From contig JACQXM010000025.1 in the NCBI GenBank assembly GCA_016208685.1, positions 1 to 64,000 on the forward strand: a DNA stretch of 64,000 bases. The letters run 5' to 3'. The stretch comes from Planctomycetota bacterium. Its GTDB lineage: Bacteria > Planctomycetota > Phycisphaerae > UBA1845. The position numbers were made by a program, and so were the translations under genes. The notes beneath the pieces are model-generated. The model saw nothing but the letters and a program-made list of their open reading frames with translations, was not told where the DNA came from and did not search any database. Below, piece by piece: positions 52,601 through 60,856 of this stretch (its first letter is position 1; every line of letters starts with the position of its first letter).

Positions 52601-55020
52601 AGCCCGCGGTCGGTCAATCGCGGGCCGCGTACGTCGACGATCGGCGTGGCGACTTCGTCTTCCCCGCCCGGGCGCAGATCGCCCGCGCGGTTCGCGAGGC
52701 TGGGACGATCGAGTTTCGCGGCCGAGCGGTGTTCGACGCGGTGCCGGACGTGGCCGGGCCGCGCTACGCCGGCACGCTGACCCTGCGCGTGTCCGACGAC
52801 GCCGCGGGAGCCTTCCGCCTGGGGCCGCGCGATGCTGCGGAGGTGGAGCTAAGCGACGAGCGCGGCAAACCGATCGGCCCGGTTGCATTCACATCGTTGA
52901 TCATCAGCGTGCCGCCTCCGGGCTGCGAGGGACCGGCCGACTGCAATGGCAACGGCGTCCGGGACGCGTGCGACCTCGCGCTGGGCGGCAGTGCGGATTG
53001 CAACCGCAACGGCCTGCCGGACGAGTGCGACGTGGCCAAACCCGGCACCAGCGACGATTGCTCCGGCAACGGCGTGCCCGACGAGTGCGAACCGGACTGC
53101 AACGCCAACGGCCGGGCGGATAGCTGCGACATCCACGCCGAAAGCAGCGACGACTGTGACGGCAACGGCGTGCCTGACGAGTGCGAGGATTGTGACGACA
53201 GCGGCACCGGCGATTCGTGCGACATCGCCGAGGGCCGGGCCGCGGACTGTAATGCCAATGGCATTCCGGACACCTGCGACGTCGGTTCGAGCACGAGCCA
53301 CGACTGCACGGGCAATGGCGTTCCCGATGAATGCGAACCCGATTGCAACGGCAACGGCATCGCGGACTCGTGCGAAGTGGCCGGCAGCCCCAGTGCCGAT
53401 GCCGACGAAAACGGCGTTCCTGACGAATGTCAGCGCGTGCTCCGGGTGCCCGCCGAGTATTCCACCATTCAGGCGGCGTTGGATGCCGGCGCCGAGGGCG
53501 ACACCGTGCTGGTGGCACCGGGCCGTCATACCGGCGCCGGCAACCGCACGCTGGACTTCCGAGGCAAGGGTCTGAGCCTGGTCTGCGACGCGCCGGCACC
53601 CGACTGCGTGCTGGACGGCGTTGGCGACCGCCCGCTGCTCGACTTCCACGGAGGCGGGGCGCGAACCGCACGGGTGGAGGGCTTCACGCTGACCAACGGC
53701 GTGGGCGTCCGATGTCGCGGCAGCGCGCCGCTGCTCCGCCGCTGTGCGATCACGAGCAACCCCGGCGGCGGGATCGTGGCCCTGGAGGACAGCGCGCCGG
53801 TGTTCGAAAGCTGCCTCATCGCCCGCAACAGCGCGCCCCTTGGGGCGGGCGTACTCTGCCGCTTCAGCCGCGTTACCCTGCTGAATTGCACGCTGGCCGA
53901 CAACCGCGCGCGATTCTTCGGCGGTGCGGTCTACGCCGACGCCGGCGAGGTCAGCGCGCGGTCGAGCATCCTCTGGGGCAACCAGGCTCCCGAAGGAACG
54001 CAGATCGCACTAACGTTCGGTTCCTCCGCGGACCTTCGTTACTGCGACGTGGAGGGTGGGCCGGCCGCCGTGGACCAGACGTTCAGCACCGTCGTCTGGG
54101 GGTCGGGCAACTTCACCGTCGATCCCGCTTTCGCCGCGGCGGCCGCGGGCAACTACCGCCTCAAGCCCGGCTCACGGTGTATCGACGCCGGCGACCCCGA
54201 GGCCGCCTGGCCGGCACAGGCCCGCGACCTCGACGGCGAAGACCGGACGACATTCACGCGCGTGGATGTCGGCGCGGATGAGGCCCGCGCCTTCGCGGAC
54301 TGCAACGGCAACGGGGTTCCGGACTGGGCCGACACGGTTTCCATGGCGGGGCCGCCGCTCAGCGCCGATTGCAACGGGAATTTTCTTCCCGATGAATGCG
54401 AGGACTGCGACGGCAACGGTGTCGCGGACGAGTGCGACCTGAGCACCGGCGCTGCCCTCGACTGCAACGCCAACGGCGTCGTTGATGATTGTGAGGCGGC
54501 GCGCCGCATCGTTGTCGCGTCTGATCCGCCGTATGGCGCCATCGACGCCCGCCAACCCACCGATACCGACGGCACCGACCGGACGGGTTGGCAGGCGATT
54601 CGGCTTACCTTCGACTCCGAGGTCGCGGACCTGGGGTTCGCCGATTTCGTGGTCACGCAAGTGGGCGGGCCCGGCCCGGTTCCGCGCGTCCGCTCCGTGG
54701 TCCACGGCCCCCCCGCGACCATAGACCTGATTCTCGACCGGCCCATCGTCTCCGGAGCGTGGACGACCATCGCCTATCGCTGCAACGGCAGCGGCGTGCG
54801 ACTTGGGTACCTCCCCGGCGATGTGACAGGCGAAGGGCGGGTGAGCGTGACCGACATCATCGCACTCGTCGATGCCCTCAACGGCGCGGGCAGCAGGCCT
54901 GTCTGGTCGACGGATACCGATCGATCCGGCGTGACCAGCGTGGTGGACGTCGCCCGGCTGGTCGATTTGCTCAACGGCGCCGGGGCGTTCGACCCCTGGC
55001 TCGGTCGGTCGTTGCCCTGA
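46651..55020 (+). CDS. Giant secreted subtilisin-like protein with calcium-repeat and beta-helix blocks
   Basis: 2789 residues, signal peptide at the start. Subtilase domain: D278 (VYDGG), H304 (HATHVAG) and S509 (GTSMAAP); a beta-domain follows to about 690. Then come alternating blocks: thrombospondin-3-like calcium repeats (about 704-869, 1549-1812, 2094-2260, 2549-2614; about 42 units in all, consensus DCNGNGxPDECD), two right-handed beta-helix regions (about 870-1260 and 2263-2547), and two copies of a Cys-rich plus cohesin-like beta-sandwich module (about 1291-1547 and 1814-2090). A dockerin-like pair of loops ends the protein (GDVTGEGRVSVTDIIALVDALNG...). Likely a cell-surface or extracellular protease with large adhesive parts. 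Confidence 0.9.
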   Translation: MPNARRAIRRSLSLLLIAAGASARPAPADVIWRNGERTTIRQSPAAVESALAGRAAQPTAADGVVDHPRAGATGRGSPRAAPESLHLVIEFGAPLAAGAREALQLSGIRLLDYLGQHAYFAAVRANVDARRAMRIAPIVGVLDIRPEWKVHAAFSRGAPPAWAVVPEADATRAAGARVGAYVVFHRDVPLLPDAVAVAAGYGARVRSEMRTINAIYVELPFDQVAALAADDAVEWVEPPLPRFGEVNDGVRGRTQADTLQTDPVYGLSGAGVTVLVYDGGLVDRFHPDFGGRVAQRDTGPVVAHATHVAGTIAGSGFASGGLYRGMAPAASIESFSFEIDPDSDAIPLFADPGDLETDYAAAISQFAVDLANNSIGSNVCSSGFDCEITGDYGVAAQLIDAVARGALGRSLPTVWSAGNERSCDRCRAEGIHTPQGYRSIPPPAAAKNPICIGAVNSNDDSMTPFSSWGPTDDGRLKPDVVAPGCEAADDFGVTSCSVAGGYIAFCGTSMAAPAVTGAAALLLEEHRRRSPDTGDPTNAAVKAVLVHTAEDLGTPGPDFQNGFGSVRARAAVDFLRAAPILDGSVGDGGSVSYLVRVPQAGPSFKATLTWDDVPAAAGAHRTLVNDLDLRVYDPLGQRRFPWTLDPSRPDAPARRTQPDHRNNVEQTLVEAPVPGLWIVQVYGFDVPEGPQRFTLCMSPAPEADCDGDGIPDAVQIAADPAADCTGNGLLDHCERDCNNNGVADSCDAAAGTSGDCNANDIADECDPDCDGDGTPDECAVRLGGVGDCDLDGTPDDCAPDCNHNGTADACELLLSTARDCDADGIPDDCEDTSSDCNGNGLWDRCDIAAGVEVDRNGNGVPDLCDARGRTHYVDATACPRPGQGTPEHPFCHIESALAAAVSGDVIELAPGLYTGPGNFNLDFGGRLVTVRSARPDNPAVVAGTVIDCAGRGRAFYFHNGETREAILDGLTLRGGAASLGSTPGAYRGGAVYVDGASPTIHRCVISGNLTGPTLAGGFGGGAVCSSGGSALIERCKLVGNATSNNGGAVLCLNEAQVEIEASLFLGNQAAFHGGAVAAVGGSVANLRSCVFQENAAGGWGGGVYAAEAVTDLWGCTFVGNRAGESGGGLYGNTGRMALTNTIVWRNAAAMGFDLSVSGVFELAVAYSDIDLAGPYSAIGSEIVQRVGDGVFAAEPGFLLDGSAGDEPFAGELPWHLGPGSPCIDAGHRGSGATDAAVDADGDSRVRHCRADIGADESSYFADCDHNGVADACEIAEGTAVDANDDGVPDRCVRCVADADCEDGRFCTGPEACRDGMCVAGAAPCAARCDERLDACVDCLTDADCDDRVGCTADTCLGGACHHASVPDCGPTFFLQAVAVNGVPLPAGPTTTVVAAPGDRVACDVFLENWSPSTLSAYQVSLDETGFATAALGHVRPVDDPTPAAGAFIDVARDDFVFAGIEAITAVSNLSHDVGFGGLAPFDAVPDVGASAYCGTLVLEVSDDAAGRFTFGPRSESGETFLLDRSGVLVLPLRTRSLSIAVPVAGCDAGPDCDADGLTDACGIALALTGDCNENAVPDPCDIRSGSSDDCNGNAVPDDCEPDCNRNHTADTCDIASGISGDCNRNSVPDECEDCNGNRRADECELAEGSAPDCNGNLRIDACDLHSGFAVDCNENRVPDDCDVARGPETDCNDNGIPDSCDLMSGMVGDCNENEIADVCEDCNGNGIADECDVASGASGDCNADKVPDECQDCNGNGSADQCDTVNNVSPDCNANRVPDECEDCNANGRADECDLADGYSEDRNRDGIPDECDLCAGVVCDDGRFCNGVESCLAGACRSGSAPCPRSGCDEIGRLCVECFTDADCGDGNDCTSDHCVVGRCAHDNTTTGCDDGDRCTINDACSGGGCAGTPLPGCGATFALRVANINGQALSGGQAARVRASPGDLLTCELTLTGWRPAPLSAYRAAVGTAGLSSAARGRLIPEPAVGQSRAAYVDDRRGDFVFPARAQIARAVREAGTIEFRGRAVFDAVPDVAGPRYAGTLTLRVSDDAAGAFRLGPRDAAEVELSDERGKPIGPVAFTSLIISVPPPGCEGPADCNGNGVRDACDLALGGSADCNRNGLPDECDVAKPGTSDDCSGNGVPDECEPDCNANGRADSCDIHAESSDDCDGNGVPDECEDCDDSGTGDSCDIAEGRAADCNANGIPDTCDVGSSTSHDCTGNGVPDECEPDCNGNGIADSCEVAGSPSADADENGVPDECQRVLRVPAEYSTIQAALDAGAEGDTVLVAPGRHTGAGNRTLDFRGKGLSLVCDAPAPDCVLDGVGDRPLLDFHGGGARTARVEGFTLTNGVGVRCRGSAPLLRRCAITSNPGGGIVALEDSAPVFESCLIARNSAPLGAGVLCRFSRVTLLNCTLADNRARFFGGAVYADAGEVSARSSILWGNQAPEGTQIALTFGSSADLRYCDVEGGPAAVDQTFSTVVWGSGNFTVDPAFAAAAAGNYRLKPGSRCIDAGDPEAAWPAQARDLDGEDRTTFTRVDVGADEARAFADCNGNGVPDWADTVSMAGPPLSADCNGNFLPDECEDCDGNGVADECDLSTGAALDCNANGVVDDCEAARRIVVASDPPYGAIDARQPTDTDGTDRTGWQAIRLTFDSEVADLGFADFVVTQVGGPGPVPRVRSVVHGPPATIDLILDRPIVSGAWTTIAYRCNGSGVRLGYLPGDVTGEGRVSVTDIIALVDALNGAGSRPVWSTDTDRSGVTSVVDVARLVDLLNGAGAFDPWLGRSLP

Positions 55021-55061
55021 CCGAGCCCCTGTGGAACGCCTGCGCCGCGCCCCGCGCGGGG

Positions 55062-56651
55062 TCATGGAATCCGGAACTGTACGTCGCAGGGACTGTCGGC
55101 GGGAAGTCGCTGTACGCCGTGTTCGGGGTTTTGCGCCGCGTGCTCCAGCACGTGGAAGACGGCCTCCACGGCCTCCGGGCGGCCCATCGCCGCGGCGATC
55201 TGTTCCGCGGTCGCCGCGCCGCCCCCCAGCGCGCGAAGGGCGGCAAACGCGGCGCGCTGCAACGCGATTGCCTCCCGCGCTGCATGTTTCCCCACCTCCA
55301 CGCCCGGCTGGTGGTAGGCGTTGACGTTGATGAGCTCGGCATAGAGGCCGACGGCACGCTCATAGAGGGCGATCAGCGCCCCCAGGGACTGCGCGTTGAG
55401 CCGCTCCAGCGTCAAAGTGATCGAATCGCGACCGGCGCGATACAGCGCGTCGCGTGTGCCGTAGAGGAAGCTGGTGAGGTAATCTCCCGAGGTGACGTCG
55501 TCCTCGACGGAAACGGACTCGCCGTCGCGGTCGTGCAGCACCTGGATGAAGGTGGCGAAGAAGTCGTCCGGGCCCTCCTGAAGCTGTTGCACAAAGGCAT
55601 GCTGGTCCGTCGTGCCCTTGTTTCCGTAGACGGTCAGACCCTGATGCACCTCGCGCCCCGCGCGGTCGCGGGCCTTGCCCAGGGACTCCATGACGAGCTG
55701 TTGCAGGTAGCGTGAGAAAAGGGCCAGCCGGTCGCGGTAGGGCAGGACCACCATGTTGCGCCGCCCGCGGCCCGCGCCCGCGTAGTGCCACATCAGTGCC
55801 AGCAGGGCGGCCGGGTTTCGCGCCACCTCGCGCTCGCGGGTCGCCGCGTCACACGCCCGCGCCCCGGCGAGGAACTCCTCGACGTCCACTCCTTGAAGCG
55901 CCGCGGGGAGCAGCCCCACCGCCGAGGTGACGGACGTGCGTCCGCCGACGAAATCCCACATGGGCAGCATGCGCAGCCATCCTTCGTGCGTCGCCTTCTG
56001 GTGCAGGATGCTGCCCTCCTGCGTGACGGCCACCGCGTGCTGCGCGAAGTTCAGTCCGGCGTGGCGGTACGCGGCGGCAAGTTCCATCATGCCGTTGCGC
56101 GTTTCCAGCGTTCCGCCGGACTTCGACACCACGACGGTGAGCGTTCCGTCGAGCGCTTCCTCCAGTTCCGTGAGGACTCGATCCATGCCGTCGGGATCGG
56201 TGTTATCCACGAAGCGGACGACCATGACGTCGTCGGCCCCGCCCAGCGCGTCGGCGACCAACTGCGGCCCCAGGGCTGAGCCGCCGATGCCCACGACGAT
56301 CACCGCGTAGAAACCTTCGCCGCGCTGCGGCCGGATCTGCCCCGTGTGCACGTCGCGGGCGAAGGCCTTTACTTCCTCGATGCCGCGCCGGATCTGAGTC
56401 CGCAGCTCTTCGGAGGGCGCCAACTCCGGGGCGCGCAACCAGTAGTGCCCCACCATGCGGCCTTCATCGATGTTGGCCTTCTCGCCGGCTTCGAGGCGTC
56501 GCATGGCCTCCAGCGCGGCGGCCATCGCCGCGCTCATCGACGACAGGTAGTCGTCGGCAAAGCGCATACGGCTGATGTCCAGCCACATCCCGAGGTCGGG
56601 GCGTACGCAAAGGTGCTCCCGGTAACGCTGCCAGAGCTCGCGTTCGTTCAT
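55062..56651 (-). CDS. pgi: Glucose-6-phosphate isomerase
   Basis: 529 residues from ATG 56651 ([22 protein letters not shown]). Interconverts glucose-6-phosphate and fructose-6-phosphate. The SIS phosphosugar fold is clear: '[20 protein letters not shown]', '[16 protein letters not shown]', the base 'E' in 'MESLGK' context and '[27 protein letters not shown]' for sugar binding. Length and motif order fit bacterial Pgi. An upstream extension to 56705 has no similarity. Its end lies 42 bases from the end of the convergent giant gene. Confidence 0.92.
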   Translation of the reverse strand: MNERELWQRYREHLCVRPDLGMWLDISRMRFADDYLSSMSAAMAAALEAMRRLEAGEKANIDEGRMVGHYWLRAPELAPSEELRTQIRRGIEEVKAFARDVHTGQIRPQRGEGFYAVIVVGIGGSALGPQLVADALGGADDVMVVRFVDNTDPDGMDRVLTELEEALDGTLTVVVSKSGGTLETRNGMMELAAAYRHAGLNFAQHAVAVTQEGSILHQKATHEGWLRMLPMWDFVGGRTSVTSAVGLLPAALQGVDVEEFLAGARACDAATREREVARNPAALLALMWHYAGAGRGRRNMVVLPYRDRLALFSRYLQQLVMESLGKARDRAGREVHQGLTVYGNKGTTDQHAFVQQLQEGPDDFFATFIQVLHDRDGESVSVEDDVTSGDYLTSFLYGTRDALYRAGRDSITLTLERLNAQSLGALIALYERAVGLYAELINVNAYHQPGVEVGKHAAREAIALQRAAFAALRALGGGAATAEQIAAAMGRPEAVEAVFHVLEHAAQNPEHGVQRLPADSPCDVQFRIP

Positions 56652-56850
56652 AGTGTCGGCGCATCGTACCCCGTCCGACCGGCAGCGGGAACGCGCCCAG
56701 CACAAAACGGCGATTGGCGGGCGTCACCGCGCCGGGGGCGAAGCGGAGGGGGGTCGGAACCGCGGGCACAGGTAGCGGTCCGGGCAAAGCTGCCCCCCGT
56801 CCCCGTGGGCCAACGGTGAGTGTGCCAGAGCGGCCCGGACTGTCCCGCGC

Positions 56851-58833
56851 TCAGCGCCGGTCAACGGGCTCGCCGGGCGGCGGCGCGCCAGTCGGTTCGC
56901 AGTCCCGGTCCGCCAGAGCCTGTATCGCGGCGTAGATCTTGCGGGTCGCGGCGCGTAGTCGTTCGCGGTCGGGATCGTCGCCCTCGAATTCCGCCAGGTC
57001 CACCGACGGGCCGAATCGCACCCGCGCCCGGTGGCGCGAGAGCAGACCCTGGACGATGCTGTCGTAATAGCGCACGCCGCTGATGTGGGCGGGGATCACT
57101 TTGGCGCCGGTCTTTAGCGCCAGCATGGCTACACCGTCCTTAGGGACCGGCTGCTGGCCCGGCGGGACGATTCCGCCCTCGATGAAGATCCCCAGCGCCT
57201 TGCCGGCGCGGAGTCGGCGAATAGCCTCCTTGGTTGCCGCCGTGTCCCGACCGTCGCGCTTGACCGGGATGCATTCCACCAGATGCAGGAAGAAGCGTAC
57301 GACCGGCCAATGTGTATACTCCTCCGCCACCATGAACGAGATGGCGCGGTAGGGTGCCGCGGCGCTGAGGAACAACGGATCCGCGGAGCAGGTGTGGTTG
57401 GCAGTAACGATCACCGCGCCCCCGCGAGGCACCAGGGACGGCCCGATCCGCTGCAACCGCCACCAGAAGCGGGCGAGAAACTCGTTGAAGTGTTCCGCGA
57501 GGGTAAGTATCTGGCCGTGCGGGGCACGTCGCAGCCGGATGGAGAGAGTCACGTAGCCCGCCATGAGCAGCATCGTGCCCGTGCAGCCGAGGATGACGCC
57601 CGCCCAGCGGTCCCATCGACCCGACGCGCCGTCGGGGTTCGTTGGCCCGGCATCCGCGCCGTCCGACCAACCCAGCAGCCCGGTCGCCAGCAGCAGCGCC
57701 CCCAGACAACACATGTCATTGACGCCGAAGACCCGGCCGCGGAATCGGTTGGCCGTTGTCCGTTGCAGCAGCGCGCTGTAGCTCGCCATCACCGCCACCG
57801 CAAACACGCCAGTCAACGTGATGCCGACGCCCCCGACCGCCCTCGCCGCCATCTGGTTCAACGGCAGGAATGCCGACGTTGCCAGTAGCACGACGGACGC
57901 GCCGGCGCCGAGCAGCCCCCAGGTGATGGCGAACTCCCCGCGCAACGCCTCACCCAGCAGCGCGATGATGCCGGCCCCGACGACGAAGCCCACTCCCAGC
58001 AGCGTCCGGTAGTTGCTGATCGTGGTGTAGGTTCCCTCGTATACGTCGCGCACCAGCGCCGGCAGGACGCTGTTGATGAGTGCGCCGCAGAACCAGTATA
58101 GCGCCGCGACGGCGAGCAGTTCGCGCGTGTGCCTGTGGCCCAGGACGTAACGCAGCCCCGCGCGCAGGTCGGCGGTTGCCGAACCCCGGCGCGGCGGCTC
58201 CTGCACCGCCGGCGGCGCGACGGTGCCCATGAGGCCAATCAGGACGGCGCTCACGAGGAACGTTGCGGCATCGATCCGAAAGGCGAACTCCGGTTCGTAG
58301 CCGTCGGCCAGGTAGCCCCCGATCTTCGCCGACGCCATGCTTGCGACGATTCCCACGCCGCTGATGAGCCCGTTGGCGCGGCTCAGCGACCGCATGGGGA
58401 CGATTGTGGGGAGCAGCGCCGAACGTGCAGGTGAGAACACGGCCGCAAACAAACCGACGAATGCCAGCGGCAGCAGCGGCCCCCAGATGCCCAGCGGGCT
58501 GGTCCACACTAAAACCCACGCGAAACAGAACATCGCCACCGCCCGCGCCACATCGGCCGCGATCATCAGCAGGCGCCGTGGAAGCCAATCCGCAAGCAGT
58601 CCGGCGAACGGCGACAGAAGGAAAAATGGAAAAAAGAAAGCGAAAGTCATCCTCGCGCTCAGTGGGGTAACGTCTACAGCGCGATTCAGGGCGTCCTGCG
58701 TTTTGAGGATGGCCATTTCCGAAAGATGGTCCCCAACGGCGCTTACCGCGTAGGCGCACCAAAGCAGGAGGAAGGCCCGGTTTCGAACCAGGCTCGGCGG
58801 TCTGGGCGATGCGTCAATGTTGGCAGTGGGCAT
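56851..58833 (-). CDS. MFS transporter fused to a PlsC-type acyltransferase
   Basis: 660 residues from ATG 58833. The first 430 or so residues are a 12-helix major-facilitator transporter of the LplT-like kind ('FLLLWCAYAVSAVGDHLSEMAILKTQ', 'ADWLPRRLLMIAADVARAVAMF', 'NRFRGRVFGVNDMC'). The rest is a 1-acyl-glycerol-3-phosphate-type acyltransferase with NHTCSADP (H-x4-D), 'CIPVKRDGRDTAATKEAI' and 'GIFIEGGIVPPG'. Such LplT-PlsC fusions are thought to import lysophospholipids and reacylate them. The AMP-ligase domain of the longer Aas-type proteins is absent here. Pgi lies downstream on the same strand. Confidence 0.85.
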   Translation of the reverse strand: MPTANIDASPRPPSLVRNRAFLLLWCAYAVSAVGDHLSEMAILKTQDALNRAVDVTPLSARMTFAFFFPFFLLSPFAGLLADWLPRRLLMIAADVARAVAMFCFAWVLVWTSPLGIWGPLLPLAFVGLFAAVFSPARSALLPTIVPMRSLSRANGLISGVGIVASMASAKIGGYLADGYEPEFAFRIDAATFLVSAVLIGLMGTVAPPAVQEPPRRGSATADLRAGLRYVLGHRHTRELLAVAALYWFCGALINSVLPALVRDVYEGTYTTISNYRTLLGVGFVVGAGIIALLGEALRGEFAITWGLLGAGASVVLLATSAFLPLNQMAARAVGGVGITLTGVFAVAVMASYSALLQRTTANRFRGRVFGVNDMCCLGALLLATGLLGWSDGADAGPTNPDGASGRWDRWAGVILGCTGTMLLMAGYVTLSIRLRRAPHGQILTLAEHFNEFLARFWWRLQRIGPSLVPRGGAVIVTANHTCSADPLFLSAAAPYRAISFMVAEEYTHWPVVRFFLHLVECIPVKRDGRDTAATKEAIRRLRAGKALGIFIEGGIVPPGQQPVPKDGVAMLALKTGAKVIPAHISGVRYYDSIVQGLLSRHRARVRFGPSVDLAEFEGDDPDRERLRAATRKIYAAIQALADRDCEPTGAPPPGEPVDRR

Positions 58834-58993
58834 CGGCACTGGGTTCCGGGACCGGGATTCTATCCGCCGCACCGGCTATCGACCAAGCAGGCGTCGGCCA
58901 TTGCGTTCGGCAACGCAATCTGCACAATACCAAGCGGTAAGCCAGGCGATGTGCCGGGCAGTGTTCAAACTGAGTTTGAAGGTGACGAGTAAG

Positions 58994-59740
58994 ATGACGA
59001 GGAAAGCGAATCCGTTGGTCCTAACCCTCATTGGCTGCCTGGCCGTCGGGCTGGCTTTTGGGCGTACCGCTCTGGCGGAGGAGAAGGGGAAGTCGGAGCC
59101 GGCCCAGCCTGCGGCACCGAAGGCCGAGCCTGCCAAGCCCGAGGCCCCGAAGGCCGAACCCGCAAAGCCCGCCGCGCCGAAGGCCGAGCCCGCCAAGACC
59201 GAGGCGCCAAAGGCCGAGCCTGCCAAGCCCGCGGCACCAAAGGCCGAGCCCGCCAAGACCGAGCCCGCCAAGCCGGCGGCAGCGGGTGGCGATCCGGTTC
59301 CGACGCCAACTACCGGCTTGAAGGAAGTCAAGACCGAGTCCGGTCTGAAGTACTGGGACATCAAGGTCGGCGACGGCGCCACGCCCAAAACCACCGACAA
59401 GGTCAAGGTTCATTACTCCGGCTGGTTGACGGATGGCAAGCTGTTCGACAGCTCGGTCAAGCGCGGCCAGCCCGCTGAGTTCGCCCTGGATAAGGTCATC
59501 AAGGGTTGGACCGAAGGCGTGAGCAGCATGAAGGTCGGCGGCAAGCGTCGTCTTGAGATCCCGCCGCAGCTCGCCTACGGCGACGCCGGCAGCCCGCCGA
59601 ACGTGCCCCCGAAGGCCACGCTGGTTTTCGAGATCGAGTTGCTCGGGGTTGCGGGCGGCGCTCCGGCGCCGGCGCCCGCGCCTGCCCCCGCCCCGGCTCC
59701 CGCTCCCAAGCCCGCACCGGCTCCGGAGAAGAAGCCGTAA
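58994..59740 (+). CDS. Exported FKBP-type peptidyl-prolyl isomerase
   Basis: 248 residues from ATG 58994; signal peptide MTRKANPLVLTLIGCLAVGLAFGRTALA. A linker of five 10-residue repeats (APKAEPAKPE type) spans 41-90, and a Pro/Ala-rich tail of about 30 residues ends the protein. The FKBP domain is complete between: 'DKVKVHYSGWLTDGKLFDSSVKRGQPAEFALDKVIKGWTEGV' and 'MKVGGKRRLEIPPQLAYG', 'PPKATLVFEIELLGV'. It isomerises X-Pro bonds in the envelope. First of a run of prolyl isomerase genes, the next starting 116 bases downstream. Confidence 0.9.
   Translation: MTRKANPLVLTLIGCLAVGLAFGRTALAEEKGKSEPAQPAAPKAEPAKPEAPKAEPAKPAAPKAEPAKTEAPKAEPAKPAAPKAEPAKTEPAKPAAAGGDPVPTPTTGLKEVKTESGLKYWDIKVGDGATPKTTDKVKVHYSGWLTDGKLFDSSVKRGQPAEFALDKVIKGWTEGVSSMKVGGKRRLEIPPQLAYGDAGSPPNVPPKATLVFEIELLGVAGGAPAPAPAPAPAPAPAPKPAPAPEKKP
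59114..59263 (+). repeat. Five tandem 30-bp coding repeats (APKAEPAKPx)
   Basis: Each 30-bp unit encodes A-P-K-A-E-P-A-K-(P/T)-(E/A). The units differ by synonymous and a few replacement changes. They form the flexible linker between signal peptide and FKBP domain and are prone to length change by slippage. Confidence 0.8.
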
Positions 59741-59855
59741 GGTAGTCCACGAGTTTCACCCGGGTTGGCCGCCGTGCTCTGCCGCAGGCTCGCCCCGCGC
59801 GTGGCGCGGCGGCCCAACCCGGATTTCCTACCCCTAGACAGGATACGCAATCGAA

Positions 59856-60527
59856 ATGAAGCGCTTGATTCTTGCACTGAGCCTGGTGGGATGGGCCGCG
59901 ACGCCCGAGCTCGCCGTCGCCGCGGAAGGCAATCCGAACCCGCGCGTGAAGCTCGAAACCACGCTGGGGGACATCGTGGTCGAACTAGACGCCGCCAAGG
60001 CACCCATCACCACTGAGAACTTTCTCACGTACGCCCGTGACAAGTTCTACGATGGCACCGTCTTCCACCGTGTCATCTCTAATTTCATGATCCAGGGCGG
60101 TGGCTACGACACGGACCTGAACGAGAAGCCCACGCGGTCGCCGATCAAGAACGAGTGGGAGAACGGTTTGAAGAACGTGCGCGGGACCATCGCCATGGCC
60201 CGGACCACCGCGCCGGATTCGGCGTCCGCGCAGTTCTTCATCAATGTTGTCGACAACCCCAAACTCGACCAGCCGATCTCCGGCGGCGCCGGGTACGCGG
60301 TTTTCGGCAAGGTTGTCGAAGGGATGGACGTGGTGGACAAGATCCGTGCCACGCCGACCCAGGATAGCCCCAAGTTTGCCGGCGCCGGGAAGGTAGTACC
60401 GGTGACGGCCGTGGTGATTAAGTCCGCGCGCGTCGTGGGCGCGTCCGCGATGGACGGGGCGACGAAGAACGAAGCTGCGCCGGCGGCCCCCGCGAAGGAC
60501 GCGCCCAAGCCGGGCGGGCAGCCGTAG
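59856..60527 (+). CDS. Exported cyclophilin-type peptidyl-prolyl isomerase
   Basis: 223 residues, ATG start. Signal peptide MKRLILALSLVGWAATPELAVAAEG. Cyclophilin fold: 'VKLETTLGDIVVELDAAKAPITTENFLTYARDKFYDGTVFHRVISNFMIQGGGY' with the catalytic-site FHR, 'NGLKNVRGTIAMARTTAPDSASAQFFINVVDN' and 'YAVFGKVVEGMDVVDKI'. An Ala/Pro-rich tail follows. Acts on exported proteins. It belongs to the same gene run as the FKBP upstream and the fused cyclophilin-FKBP downstream. Confidence 0.92.
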   Translation: MKRLILALSLVGWAATPELAVAAEGNPNPRVKLETTLGDIVVELDAAKAPITTENFLTYARDKFYDGTVFHRVISNFMIQGGGYDTDLNEKPTRSPIKNEWENGLKNVRGTIAMARTTAPDSASAQFFINVVDNPKLDQPISGGAGYAVFGKVVEGMDVVDKIRATPTQDSPKFAGAGKVVPVTAVVIKSARVVGASAMDGATKNEAAPAAPAKDAPKPGGQP

Positions 60528-60580
60528 TCGGCCCGGTTGGAGCAATCGTTTCGTCGGCGCAGTACAGGTAACGGTGCGCG

Positions 60581-60856
60581 TTGCTTGGCGCCGTAGCGGC
60601 GGCATTGGTGGTGGCGTGCCGGCCCGTACGTACGGTGATCAGAGCCGGCCGGCTGGCGTCTTCCGAGCCAACGACCGCTCAGCCTGCGAACCCCGACGCG
60701 GCCCCGGACTCAGGCGTGCGCGTGAGGGTGCTCAAGCCCGCGCAGGGCGGCGCGGAATGGCGCCGGGCAAACCGGACGCGCCGGGCGCGCCACGTCGGCA
60801 CCGGGTCGGACCGAAAGCGAAGCATGACGAGCCGGGAAACGGAGAGCAGAGCATGA
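60581..60856 (+). CDS. Small putative lipoprotein coupled to the cyclophilin-FKBP gene
   Basis: 91 residues from TTG 60581: 'LGAVAAALVVACRPVRTV' is a lipoprotein-like signal (VVAC) followed by an Ala/Pro and then an Arg-rich segment. The TGA stop overlaps the next ATG by four bases (ATGA), an arrangement typical of coupled genes. The ribosome-binding site (AGGT, about 11 bases upstream) is weak, and no family is recognised, so this is only a moderate call. Confidence 0.4.
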   Translation: MLGAVAAALVVACRPVRTVIRAGRLASSEPTTAQPANPDAAPDSGVRVRVLKPAQGGAEWRRANRTRRARHVGTGSDRKRSMTSRETESRA

